Assembly (NCBI GenBank): GCA_022451505.1
Contig: JAKURX010000001.1
Coordinates: 1-51,223, forward strand
DNA: 51,223 nt
Source: Acidimicrobiales bacterium
GTDB taxonomy: Bacteria > Actinomycetota > Acidimicrobiia > Acidimicrobiales > MedAcidi-G1
Reading direction: 5' to 3'
Shown: positions 1 to 6,856 of the stretch, piece after piece
How positions within the stretch are numbered: position 1 is the stretch's first letter
Layout of the letters: the number at the start of each line of letters is the position of its first letter
Notes under the pieces: model-generated
Seen by the model: only the letters and a program-made list of their open reading frames with translations
Told to the model about the DNA's origin: nothing
The model's database searches: none
Position numbers and translations under genes: made by a program

Positions 1-1
1 C

Positions 2-835
2 CACCCTGAGGTCTGGTTGCTGGTCGCCTCGATCCTGGTCCTCGGATGGTGGGCCGTCCGGATTATCGGCCCCCGGGTGGTACCGGCCGGACAGCCGGTA
101 GCCACGCCCTTCCAACGCCGGGCCTTCGTGGTGGCCACGATCCTGCTGCTGGCCTCGGCCGACTGGCCGGTCCACGACATCGCCGAGGAGCACCTCTACG
201 CGGTACACATGGTCCAACACCTGGTGATTACGTTTATCGTGCCGCCGCTCTTCCTGCTGGCCATGCCGGCCTGGCTGGCCCGTCTTCTCGTGCTGGAGGG
301 CGGCGCCGGCTCCCGGGTGCTGCGCCGCATGGCCCACCCGGTGGTGGCCGGGGTGCTGTTCAACGGCCTGGTGGCTCTCACCCACTGGAGTGGCGTGGTC
401 CAGTGGTCATTCGACTCGGGTGCCTTCCACTACACGGTCCACGTGGCGCTGTTCGTCACCGCCCTCCTGATGTGGGTCCCGGTAGCGGCCCCGCTGCCGG
501 AACTGCGGATCTCGGTTCCCGGCCAGATGCTCTACCTGTTCCTCATGTCGGTCATCCCCACCATCCCGGCGGCCTGGCTGACGTTCGCCGAGGGAACCGT
601 GTACAAGCACTACGACGACGGGTTCGAGCTCTGGGGGGTGACCGTCCAATCCGACCAGCAGGCCGCCGGCCTCATCATGAAGCTGCTGGGGGGCTTCTAC
701 CTTTGGGGAATCATCGTGGTGAAATTCATCGGGTACTCGCGGATCCACCACCGCGAGAACCAACAGATGCGACCAGCCGAGGGCCGGCACCTCGACCTGC
801 AGGAGCGGTCGGCGGGACCCCAACGAGTCGAGTAG
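2..835 (+). CDS. ctaG: Cytochrome c oxidase assembly protein, CtaG/caa3 type (5' partial)
   Basis: Integral membrane protein of the Caa3_CtaG family, which helps to assemble and metallate caa3/cbb3-type cytochrome oxidases. The frame is open to the window edge. The first visible residues, HPEVW, are typical of the N-terminal region of this family, so the gene probably starts upstream and the TTG at 17 is not its true start. About 277 residues are visible, with several hydrophobic helices and the family's conserved stretch EEHLYAVHMVQHLV followed by PPLFLL. The C-terminus ends in a charged cytoplasmic tail. serS follows 30 nt downstream but has its own promoter box. Family assignment is firm; the oxidase it serves lies outside the window. 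Confidence 0.88.
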   Translation, partial: HPEVWLLVASILVLGWWAVRIIGPRVVPAGQPVATPFQRRAFVVATILLLASADWPVHDIAEEHLYAVHMVQHLVITFIVPPLFLLAMPAWLARLLVLEGGAGSRVLRRMAHPVVAGVLFNGLVALTHWSGVVQWSFDSGAFHYTVHVALFVTALLMWVPVAAPLPELRISVPGQMLYLFLMSVIPTIPAAWLTFAEGTVYKHYDDGFELWGVTVQSDQQAAGLIMKLLGGFYLWGIIVVKFIGYSRIHHRENQQMRPAEGRHLDLQERSAGPQRVE

Positions 836-852
836 CCGTGGTACGGCCCCGC

Positions 853-858
853 TAGGTT
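853..858 (+). promoter_or_regulatory. Leaderless-type -10 box of serS (TAGGTT)
   Basis: TAGGTT matches the actinobacterial TAnnnT -10 consensus and ends 7 nt before the GTG start of serS. No Shine-Dalgarno sequence lies in between, which suggests transcription begins at the start codon. Confidence 0.6.
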
Positions 859-865
859 CGGTTCC

Positions 866-2146
866 GTGATCGACATCCGGCTGCTACGCAGCGACCCCGA
901 CGCCGTCAAGGCGGCCATCGCCCGCCGGGGCGAGGACACCGCCGGGCTGGACCGGGCAGTGGAGTTGGATGCCGGCCAGCGGGCCCTGGCCGAGGAACGA
1001 GACCGCCTGCGTAACGAGGTAAACACCATCTCCCGGGAGGTCGGCGGCCTCCACCGGGACGGTCGGGCCGACGAGGCGGCCAACCTGCAGGCCCGGAGCC
1101 GGGAACTGGGCGAGCAGGAGGAGGCTCTGGCCGCGGAGGCCGATGAGCTGGCCGACGAGATCCGGGAGATCCTGTTACGGGTCCCCAACATCCCCGACGA
1201 CGACTGTCCGAACGGGGCGGGCGAGGCCGACAACGTGATCGTCCGCTACGAACACTGGGATGAGGATGCCTACGGGGACCACCAGCGGGTCCCCCACTGG
1301 GAGGTCGGCGAGGAACTGGGCATCTTGGACGTGGCACGGGGCACCAAACTCTCCGGGTCCATGTTCGTGATGTACACCGGGCAGGGGGCCACCCTGTGCC
1401 GGGCGCTCATCCAGTACGGCCTGGACCGCAACGCCGACGCCTACCGGGAGATGCGCCCTCCCAGCCTGGTCAAGACGGAGACGATGGTATCGACCGGGCA
1501 CCTCCCGAAGTTCGTCGACGACGCCTACCACCTGGAGCGAGACGACCTGTGGGCCATCCCCACGGCCGAGGTTCCCCTCACTTCGTTCTGCCGTGACGAG
1601 GTGCTCAACGAGGCCGACCTGCCGATGAAGCTCATGGCCCACACCTCGTGCTTCCGGCGCGAGGCCGGGTCGGCCGGTCGAGACACCCGGGGCCTGCTCC
1701 GGGTCCACGAGTTCGACAAGGTGGAGTTGCTGGCCTACGCCACCCGGAAGCAGTCACCGGAGGTACACGCCGACATTCTGGCTCGGGCCGAGGCGGCCAT
1801 CACCGACCTGGGCCTCTCGTACCGGGTGCTGGACCTATGCGCCGGCGACCTGGGCGGCTCGTCAGCACGAACGTTCGACCTGGAGGTCTACGCCCCAGGC
1901 GTCGATCAGTGGCTGGAGGTGTCCTCGGTGTCGTGGTTCAGCGACTACCAGGCCCGACGGGCCAACGTTCGGTACCGGCCTGCCGACGAGAAGGGCACCC
2001 GGGTGGTGGACACCCTGAACGGCTCCGGCCTGGCCGTGCCCCGGGTGTGGGCCGGCGTGGTGGAGACCCACCGCCAGCCCGACGGTCGGGTGGCCGTGCC
2101 CGAGGTGCTTCAGCCTTACATGCGGGGCCTCACCCATATCGGCTGA
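866..2146 (+). CDS. serS: Serine--tRNA ligase
   Basis: Cytosolic class II aminoacyl-tRNA synthetase that charges tRNA-Ser with serine; 426 residues, normal for the family. Residues about 30-105 are the charged helical hairpin (coiled coil) that grips the long variable arm of tRNA-Ser. The class II motif 2 begins around SCFRREAG (261-268). The motif 3 region near the C-terminus contains NGSGLAVPR. The GTG start gives the canonical N-terminus MIDIRLLR and sits 7 nt after a TAGGTT box. Convergent with the crcB pair, 20 nt away. Confidence 0.97.
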   Translation: MIDIRLLRSDPDAVKAAIARRGEDTAGLDRAVELDAGQRALAEERDRLRNEVNTISREVGGLHRDGRADEAANLQARSRELGEQEEALAAEADELADEIREILLRVPNIPDDDCPNGAGEADNVIVRYEHWDEDAYGDHQRVPHWEVGEELGILDVARGTKLSGSMFVMYTGQGATLCRALIQYGLDRNADAYREMRPPSLVKTETMVSTGHLPKFVDDAYHLERDDLWAIPTAEVPLTSFCRDEVLNEADLPMKLMAHTSCFRREAGSAGRDTRGLLRVHEFDKVELLAYATRKQSPEVHADILARAEAAITDLGLSYRVLDLCAGDLGGSSARTFDLEVYAPGVDQWLEVSSVSWFSDYQARRANVRYRPADEKGTRVVDTLNGSGLAVPRVWAGVVETHRQPDGRVAVPEVLQPYMRGLTHIG

Positions 2147-2166
2147 ACTGGTCCACCGTTAGCCGG

Positions 2167-2496
2167 TCAGGATACGAGGGCCAGGCCCGCCGCCGCGGCG
2201 GCCACGCCAAGCACCACGGTGGTCAGGACGTGTCCGACGGCCCGCACCGGCCGGTTAGCCGCCAGGTCGAGAGTGTCGGCGGCGAATGTCGAGAAGGTGG
2301 TGAGAGCACCCAGTCCACCGACACCGACGATCACCGGAACCGGTGCCGAGGCTCCGACCAGCAACCCGAGGGCCAGCGATCCAACCACGTTCACCACCAG
2401 CGTGCCCCGGTGCCCGCCCGGCCAGCGGTCGGTGGCCAGGAAGCGGAGCCCGGCCCCCGCCCCGGCCAGAGCCGTGAAGCCGAGGACCGTCAGCAC
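2167..2496 (-). CDS. crcB: Fluoride efflux channel subunit CrcB (second of a pair)
   Basis: Small four-helix Fluc/CrcB protein (109 aa) that exports fluoride through a dual-topology or heterodimeric channel. The family signature GALTTFSTF is present, as is the N-terminal GAGAGLRF. The start is the GTG at 2496, chosen because GGAGGAG lies just upstream and because it overlaps the end of the preceding crcB by 7 nt. The two crcB genes are therefore probably translationally coupled and encode the two halves of a heterodimer, as in many Gram-positive bacteria. Longer in-frame extensions upstream are non-coding shadow. Confidence 0.92.
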   Translation of the reverse strand: MLTVLGFTALAGAGAGLRFLATDRWPGGHRGTLVVNVVGSLALGLLVGASAPVPVIVGVGGLGALTTFSTFAADTLDLAANRPVRAVGHVLTTVVLGVAAAAAGLALVS

Positions 2497-2861
2497 GCCG
2501 TGCTCCTCCGGTAGCCGGTGGTGGCACGAGCGGCGATCGCCACGGCCAGGCCGCCGACGACGGAGGCCACGATGTAGGCCACGGCGGTGGGGGCGTCGTC
2601 GGCCCGGAGGAGTCGAGCCACCTCCACGGCGAACGTGGAGAAGGTGGTTAGGCCGCCGCACAGGCCGGTGCCGACCAGCAGTCGGGTAGAGCGTGGGGTC
2701 CCTGGCCCAAGGAGGGCGCCGAGCAGGGCACAACCCACCAGGTTGACGACCAGGACCGGCCACGGGAACACCGCCTCCGGGGTCGCTTCCAGGACCGCCC
2801 ACCGGAGCCCGGCTCCCATCGTGCCGCCGACCGCCACGAGGAGGAGTGGAGGCCGGGCCAT
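2490..2861 (-). CDS. crcB: Fluoride efflux channel subunit CrcB (first of a pair)
   Basis: CrcB/Fluc family channel protein of 123 aa with four predicted membrane helices. It carries the signature GGLTTFSTF and the N-terminal GAGLRWAVLE segment. It probably pairs with the downstream 109-aa CrcB, whose start overlaps this gene's stop. The ATG start lies 7 nt after a TAGGGT -10-like box, so the mRNA is probably leaderless. That leaves no room for the fluoride riboswitch that often controls crcB. The gene diverges from pdxH. Confidence 0.93.
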   Translation of the reverse strand: MARPPLLLVAVGGTMGAGLRWAVLEATPEAVFPWPVLVVNLVGCALLGALLGPGTPRSTRLLVGTGLCGGLTTFSTFAVEVARLLRADDAPTAVAYIVASVVGGLAVAIAARATTGYRRSTAC

Positions 2862-2868
2862 GGAGCGA

Positions 2869-2874
2869 ACCCTA
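2869..2874 (-). promoter_or_regulatory. Leaderless-type -10 box of the crcB pair (TAGGGT)
   Basis: On the minus strand TAGGGT ends 7 nt before the ATG of the first crcB gene, with no ribosome binding site between. It lies inside the palindromic CCTAGG. Confidence 0.6.
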
Positions 2875-2937
2875 GGTCCAGGCCAAGGAGGGTCTCGGGT
2901 GTTTGCCGGGTCGGTTGGTGCCGTGTTGACTGCCCGA

Positions 2938-3573
2938 ATGGATCTGAGCCGATTACGCGAGGCCTACGAGATGGCCGGGTTAGAAGAGGCGAATCTCGCC
3001 GACGACCCGGTCGCCCAGTTCCAGCAGTGGTTCGCCGAGGTCGAGGCGGCCGGCTACTGGGAACCCAACGCAATGGTCCTGTCCACGGTGGCCGCCGACG
3101 GCTCACCGTCGGCCCGCAACGTGCTGCTTAAACGGGTCGACGAGCGGGGGTTCGTGCTGTTTACGAACTACACGAGCGACAAGGCCTCCGAGCTGGAGGC
3201 CACCCACCGGGCCGCCCTGACCTTTAGCTGGACCGAGTTGCGTCGCCAGGTGCGGGTGGTCGGCGACGCCCAGCGGCTGACCGACGAGGAGTCCGACCGC
3301 TACTGGACCACCCGCCCCCGAGGCAGCCAACTGGGGGCCTGGTCATCGGACCAAAGTGCCGTGGTTCCCGACCGGGCGACGCTGGAGCGGTCGTTCGCCG
3401 AGCAACAGGAGCGCTGGGCCGGTCGGGAGGTGGAGCGTCCCGACCACTGGGGGGGCTACCGGGTCCGCCCAGACACAGTGGAATTCTGGCAAGGGCGACC
3501 CGACCGCCTCCACGACCGGCTTCGGTATCGCCGGGAGCAGGACGGCTGGGTGGTGGAGCGCCGCGCCCCCTAG
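2938..3573 (+). CDS. pdxH: Pyridoxine/pyridoxamine 5'-phosphate oxidase
   Basis: FMN-dependent cytosolic enzyme that oxidises PNP or PMP to pyridoxal 5'-phosphate, the last step of vitamin B6 synthesis and salvage. 211 residues, usual length. Typical conserved segments are present: SARNVLLKRVDERGFVLFTN (FMN binding), the RPRGSQLGAWSSDQS loop, and a C-terminal PDxxEFWQG-RPDRLHDR block containing substrate and FMN contacts. The ATG at 2938 was chosen because it starts MDLSRLREAYEM; an upstream GTG at 2923 is possible. The stop codon shares a CTAG palindrome with the convergent gene. Confidence 0.96.
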   Translation: MDLSRLREAYEMAGLEEANLADDPVAQFQQWFAEVEAAGYWEPNAMVLSTVAADGSPSARNVLLKRVDERGFVLFTNYTSDKASELEATHRAALTFSWTELRRQVRVVGDAQRLTDEESDRYWTTRPRGSQLGAWSSDQSAVVPDRATLERSFAEQQERWAGREVERPDHWGGYRVRPDTVEFWQGRPDRLHDRLRYRREQDGWVVERRAP

Positions 3574-4250
3574 GGGCCGGAGGTTCCGTTCCCTGGCGGA
3601 CGGTCGGACAGCGCGGCGACCAGAGCTTCGATCACCAAATCGAGTTGCTCGGATCGGGGCGTCCCGTCATGGTCGGACCAGTCCCGGTGGTCGCGGTTCC
3701 ACCGGACGCCGGGGGGCAGCTCAACCTGGACGCCGCCCCCGGGAGGTCGGTTCACCGGGTTGTCGGGGTGCAGTCCACGAAGCGTGCTCGGCATGGCGCC
3801 CACGTCGTCGACTACCCGGTATTCCTCGGGTAGCAGGCCCCGGAGGTGGCCGGCCACGTGGTGGGCCAGGGCCCGGTTCGCTCCACCGACTAGCACGGCC
3901 CAGAAGTCGTCGTCGCGGCCGTAGCCGTGGACGGACAGGACGGTGTCCACCCGATGGAGGAAGGCATCCAGGGCGTCGGAGACCCCGGGGAGGAAGCGCG
4001 TCGAGGGAAGGTGGCGGCGTGAGCCATCGGGTTGGACCACTGCGTAGTACGAAGACCCGGTTCGGGCGGCCACCTCCCGGGCTACTACCTCGGTGGCCCG
4101 CTCCAGGCCGCCCCCATGGAGGGCACACACGCCTACCGTTGAGCGGACCTCCACCTCCTCGGCCACGCCGGGCAGGGCCAGCAACTCGGCGAAGCTACCG
4201 ATCGGGGTGACCGGCCCGGGACCGGGGGTCGTTTCGGCGGGGCGGCTCAC
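3570..4250 (-). CDS. Poly-gamma-glutamate hydrolase family protein
   Basis: 226-aa protein resembling the poly-gamma-glutamate hydrolase/YjqB family (zinc-dependent, first known from phages that degrade capsular poly-gamma-glutamate). The sequence shows VCALHGGGLERATEVVA near residue 45, HxxG-type metal-ligand candidates, a conserved SVHGYGRDDDFWAVLVGG block, and a late PPGVRW segment, all characteristic of the family. No signal peptide is evident. It is the third gene of a minus-strand operon, and its GTG start overlaps the ccdA-like stop by 4 nt. Why such an enzyme sits behind thiol-redox genes is unclear. Family confidence is good; the substrate is not established. Confidence 0.8.
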   Translation of the reverse strand: MSRPAETTPGPGPVTPIGSFAELLALPGVAEEVEVRSTVGVCALHGGGLERATEVVAREVAARTGSSYYAVVQPDGSRRHLPSTRFLPGVSDALDAFLHRVDTVLSVHGYGRDDDFWAVLVGGANRALAHHVAGHLRGLLPEEYRVVDDVGAMPSTLRGLHPDNPVNRPPGGGVQVELPPGVRWNRDHRDWSDHDGTPRSEQLDLVIEALVAALSDRPPGNGTSGP

Positions 4251-5347
4251 TGGCGGCGCCTAACCATGGCGCCTCGCACGACGCCGTAGGCCACCAGGGC
4301 GACCAGGGCGGTGGCCAGGGTCTCCAACGGGGTGGCCCACCTCCACGGTTGATCCACCCAGTTGCCTACCCGGGCCGGCCAGGTCACCGCCAGCCGTCCG
4401 ACCGGTAGGACCACCAGGTCGCCGCCGTGAACCAGGCCCTCGGCGACCACCCAGGCGGTGAGCAGGGAGAGCTGCGCGACGTGGCGGGCCCGACCGATCA
4501 GCGCGGGACCGATCCCCCACACCACAAGGGTGGCCACCACCAGCCACAGGGCGAGGCCGAGGCGCAGGCCGCCGATCCCAGCGGCCCAGTTGGTGAGGTG
4601 CGACTGCAGGTCGGTGACGGCGTCCACGATCGGGTTAGAGCCGATGGTCGGGTTCCCGAGGATCCGGATCTCATATATGCCATAGACGATCAGGTAGGTG
4701 CCACCCAGCAGAAGGGCCAGGGCACCGATCCGGTCGAGGTGGGGGAGGAGGCGCTGGAGGTGCCTGGCCAGGCCCCCCCGGGCCAGGGCCAGTGACAGGG
4801 TCAGCGAGGTGATGACGGCCGCCATCCCGGCCGCGTAGGCCAGGTAGACGGCGATCCCGTCCACGATTCCGTCGCGTCCGAAGCTCCCGGCGACGTGCAA
4901 CAAGAAGATGGGGGCCGAACAGCTGACCGACACCACGGCGTACGAGGCGCCGAAGCCCACCACCGACCAGAACTCTCGGTCACGCGGGCCGCGGCCCGGC
5001 TTGAAGAACGGGATGCGGACCTGTCGGCCGATGAGGAGGGCGAGCCCGTAGGGGACGAGGCACAGGCCGAGGACCACGGTCACCCACGGCGTCTTGTCGG
5101 CGATGGTCGCCTCGCTGGTGATCGAGTTGACAGCCAGGCCGAGGGCCCCGAAGAGGATCACGAAGGCCGCACTGAGGGTGAGGCTGACCGAGACGGCCCG
5201 GACCACCTGTTCGGGTCGGGCGTGGCGATCCGCGGTGTCCCGCCCCAGGAAGTACCCGAGCCAGGTAGGGAGCATGGCGAACCCGCAGGGGTTGATGGCC
5301 GTCACGATGCCCAGGGTGAACGGCACGGCCAGCCCGACGCTGATCAC
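4247..5347 (-). CDS. ccdA: CcdA/DsbD-type transmembrane thiol-redox protein
   Basis: Polytopic membrane protein (366 aa) of the CcdA/DsbD transmembrane family that carries reducing equivalents from cytosolic thioredoxin across the membrane for cytochrome c maturation and similar tasks. The N-terminal helix carries the typical TAINPCGFAMLP motif (first redox Cys) and a second helix has SVSCSAPIFLLH (second redox Cys). The last ~150 residues add extra helices beyond the minimal CcdA core. The GTG start overlaps the stop of the upstream TlpA-like gene (GTGA), so the two are co-translated, as expected for a membrane reductant donor and its extracytoplasmic thioredoxin. Confidence 0.9.
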   Translation of the reverse strand: MISVGLAVPFTLGIVTAINPCGFAMLPTWLGYFLGRDTADRHARPEQVVRAVSVSLTLSAAFVILFGALGLAVNSITSEATIADKTPWVTVVLGLCLVPYGLALLIGRQVRIPFFKPGRGPRDREFWSVVGFGASYAVVSVSCSAPIFLLHVAGSFGRDGIVDGIAVYLAYAAGMAAVITSLTLSLALARGGLARHLQRLLPHLDRIGALALLLGGTYLIVYGIYEIRILGNPTIGSNPIVDAVTDLQSHLTNWAAGIGGLRLGLALWLVVATLVVWGIGPALIGRARHVAQLSLLTAWVVAEGLVHGGDLVVLPVGRLAVTWPARVGNWVDQPWRWATPLETLATALVALVAYGVVRGAMVRRRQ

Positions 5348-5874
5348 GACAGGTGCTCCCGGATGGCCGCCACGAGGTCGTCGACTTCCAGCGGGCCGTG
5401 GTGGACGTGAGCCAGGGCGCCCTGTCGATCCACGAAGGCCGTGACCGGGAGGCCGACGGCGGCCAACGCCACGGTGAATCCGCCGTCGGGGTCACGGCCC
5501 AGCAGATAGGTGATCCCCAGCTCGTCGGCCCGGTCGGCCGCCCGGGTAGGCGAGTCGCTCACGTTGAGGCCCAGGAACCGGACCTCGTCGCCCAGGGCCT
5601 CGTGGGCGGCCTGGAGGTCGGGCATCTCCTCCAGGCACGGGGTGCACCAGGTGGCCCACAGGTTGACCACGACGGGTCGGCCGTCGTCGGCCACCAAGTC
5701 GGCCAGGGTGGTCTCGGTTCCGTCCCAGAGCAAGAAGCTTCGGTTGAGCACCTCGGCATCCTGCCGATCGGGGGCCCCGTCCCCGGGACTGGCGCAGGAC
5801 GTCGGGGCCCCGAACAGGGCGAGGGCGACGAGGAGGGCCACCACGGGGCGGCCGCGGTGTGGTGGGCGGGACAC
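5344..5874 (-). CDS. TlpA/ResA-like extracytoplasmic thioredoxin lipoprotein
   Basis: Thioredoxin-fold thiol-disulfide protein (176 aa) probably anchored outside the membrane, where it would receive electrons from the CcdA-like partner encoded immediately downstream. A hydrophobic segment followed by GAPTSC looks like a lipobox. The active site WATWCTPC is followed by the TlpA-typical EEMP, and GLPVTAFVDRQG contains the cis-Pro region. The frame extends upstream to a GTG at 5970. The GTG at 5874 is preferred because the signal peptide then starts directly and a TACCTT box lies 8 nt before it. First gene of the tlpA-ccdA-hydrolase operon. Confidence 0.88.
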   Translation of the reverse strand: MSRPPHRGRPVVALLVALALFGAPTSCASPGDGAPDRQDAEVLNRSFLLWDGTETTLADLVADDGRPVVVNLWATWCTPCLEEMPDLQAAHEALGDEVRFLGLNVSDSPTRAADRADELGITYLLGRDPDGGFTVALAAVGLPVTAFVDRQGALAHVHHGPLEVDDLVAAIREHLS

Positions 5875-5882
5875 GAGCCACG

Positions 5883-5888
5883 AAGGTA
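5883..5888 (-). promoter_or_regulatory. Leaderless-type -10 box of the tlpA-ccdA operon (TACCTT)
   Basis: TACCTT on the minus strand ends 8 nt before the GTG at 5874; spacing is slightly longer than in the best examples. It supports the shorter start of the TlpA-like protein. Confidence 0.45.
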
Positions 5889-6066
5889 CCGGAACCCCTT
5901 CCGGGTTTCGCCGCCCGGGTAGATGGAGCGGTGGTTGGTGCCGACGGGCCGGGGTTCGCCGAGGCGTCACCCCGGCCCGTGTATTCGGCGATTATGTGCT
6001 CCCGCCCCGGAATCCGGCGGGGGGAACCGGATCCCGGAGCGGGCCTCTGTCCGGTGGAGGCTCCGG

Positions 6067-6402
6067 TCAGGCGGAAAGCAGCTCTTGTTGGAGGCGTGCC
6101 GGGATCGGCACCACCGGGAGCTGGTCCTCAGGTCGCGGCACCTTGGAGGGTCGGCCCCGGCGACGCTTGTTGGCCAGGATGTGGCCGTTGCGGAACAGCT
6201 GACCACCCCACACGCCCCACGGCTCGCGACGGTTCATTGCACCCTCCAGGCACGACTCGAGCACCGGGCAGTCGGCGCAGATGCGCTTGGCCTGGGTGAT
6301 GTCCCCGAGGTCGTCGGAGAAGAAGACGGCGGTGGGAACGCCCAGTTGGGCGCAGGCGGCCTGCTGCCGCCAGGTTTCCCGTTCGAACGTAAGTGCCTGC
6401 AT
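6067..6402 (-). CDS. WhiB-family iron-sulfur transcriptional regulator
   Basis: Actinobacteria-specific Wbl protein (111 aa) that binds a redox-sensitive [4Fe-4S] cluster and works with the principal sigma factor. The four cluster cysteines are C17, C42, C45 and C51, in the usual C-x(n)-CxxC-x5-C pattern. The GVWGG turn is at 63-67, followed by a basic tail KRRRGRPSK like that of WhiB1/WhiB2 proteins that contacts DNA. The ATG at 6402 is preceded by a purine-rich leader (AGAAGACC) with a tandem 11-nt repeat further up. Which WhiB subclass it is cannot be settled by eye. Confidence 0.95.
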   Translation of the reverse strand: MQALTFERETWRQQAACAQLGVPTAVFFSDDLGDITQAKRICADCPVLESCLEGAMNRREPWGVWGGQLFRNGHILANKRRRGRPSKVPRPEDQLPVVPIPARLQQELLSA

Positions 6403-6420
6403 GGTCTTCTGCTTTCTCTC

Positions 6421-6442
6421 TTCTGACTGGTTTCTGTCTGGT
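6421..6442. repeat. Tandem 11-nt direct repeat in the whiB leader
   Basis: TTCTGACTGGT at 6421-6431 is followed immediately by TTCTGTCTGGT at 6432-6442 (one mismatch). On the coding strand of whiB this reads as two ACCAGNCAGAA units about 20-40 nt upstream of the start codon. Function unknown. Confidence 0.6.
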
Positions 6443-6488
6443 CGCTGGTTCTGAGGTATTGCGGTGGCCGGCGGGTGAAAAACGGAGA

Positions 6489-6514
6489 AGGCCGCCGGAT
6501 TTCTCCGGCGGCCT
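6489..6514 (-). terminator. Rho-independent terminator-like hairpin
   Basis: A perfect 11-bp GC-rich stem (AGGCCGCCGGA / TCCGGCGGCCT) with a 4-nt loop. On the minus strand it is followed after 6 nt by TTTTT. It lies between the small ORF at 6541-6726 and whiB, so it would end transcripts coming from the small ORF before whiB. The T run is short and slightly displaced. Confidence 0.65.
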
Positions 6515-6533
6515 CGGGGATTCGGTCTGCGTT

Positions 6534-6547
6534 CAGCTGATCAGCTG
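6534..6547. repeat. 14-nt perfect palindrome CAGCTGATCAGCTG
   Basis: Perfect inverted repeat without a spacer that overlaps the stop codon of the small minus-strand ORF and lies 20 nt from the hairpin terminator. It could be a protein binding site or part of a 3' processing signal. No function is established. Confidence 0.5.
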
Positions 6548-6726
6548 GTTGCTCCCCGGGGCCGCTGGTGGGTGGTCCAGAAACCGTTGGTCTGGAACAC
6601 GGTCGTCGAAAAGGTCGGATAGGCGACGATCATCGACGTGTCCGGCTTTACGGACAGATGCGCGCGCGACGAGATCACGTGCGCGCCGGCCGAATGGCCG
6701 TGACGGTGGCAGTGGATCTCGTGCAT
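6541..6726 (-). CDS. Hypothetical 61-aa histidine-rich protein
   Basis: Small unrecognised protein. The ATG at 6726 begins MHEIHCHRHGHSAGAH, a cluster of histidines and one cysteine that could bind a metal. A more hydrophobic and aromatic stretch follows and contains TFSTTVFQTNGFWTTHQ. Third codon positions are very GC-rich, like real genes here, and a terminator hairpin follows 26 nt after the stop on the same strand; both support a real gene. No good Shine-Dalgarno sequence is visible. A TACAGT box at 6792-6797 could be its -10. The frame is open further upstream (to 6804), but that part looks non-coding. Confidence 0.5.
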   Translation of the reverse strand: MHEIHCHRHGHSAGAHVISSRAHLSVKPDTSMIVAYPTFSTTVFQTNGFWTTHQRPRGATS

Positions 6727-6856
6727 GGTTCTGGTCGTTCCGTGGTTTCCTGGTTCGGTCCGGCGGCGAAAAGCCACCTGATCCGAGGTCCACTGTAGGG
6801 GCACCGGATCGGGTTACACACCAGTCGATGGGCCTAACGCCCGTCAAACGATTAAA

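Noticed and set aside
2862-2937. Possible fluoride riboswitch between crcB and pdxH
   Set aside because: The crcB -10-like box is only 7 nt from the start codon, which leaves no room for an aptamer in its transcript, and no matching fold was seen.
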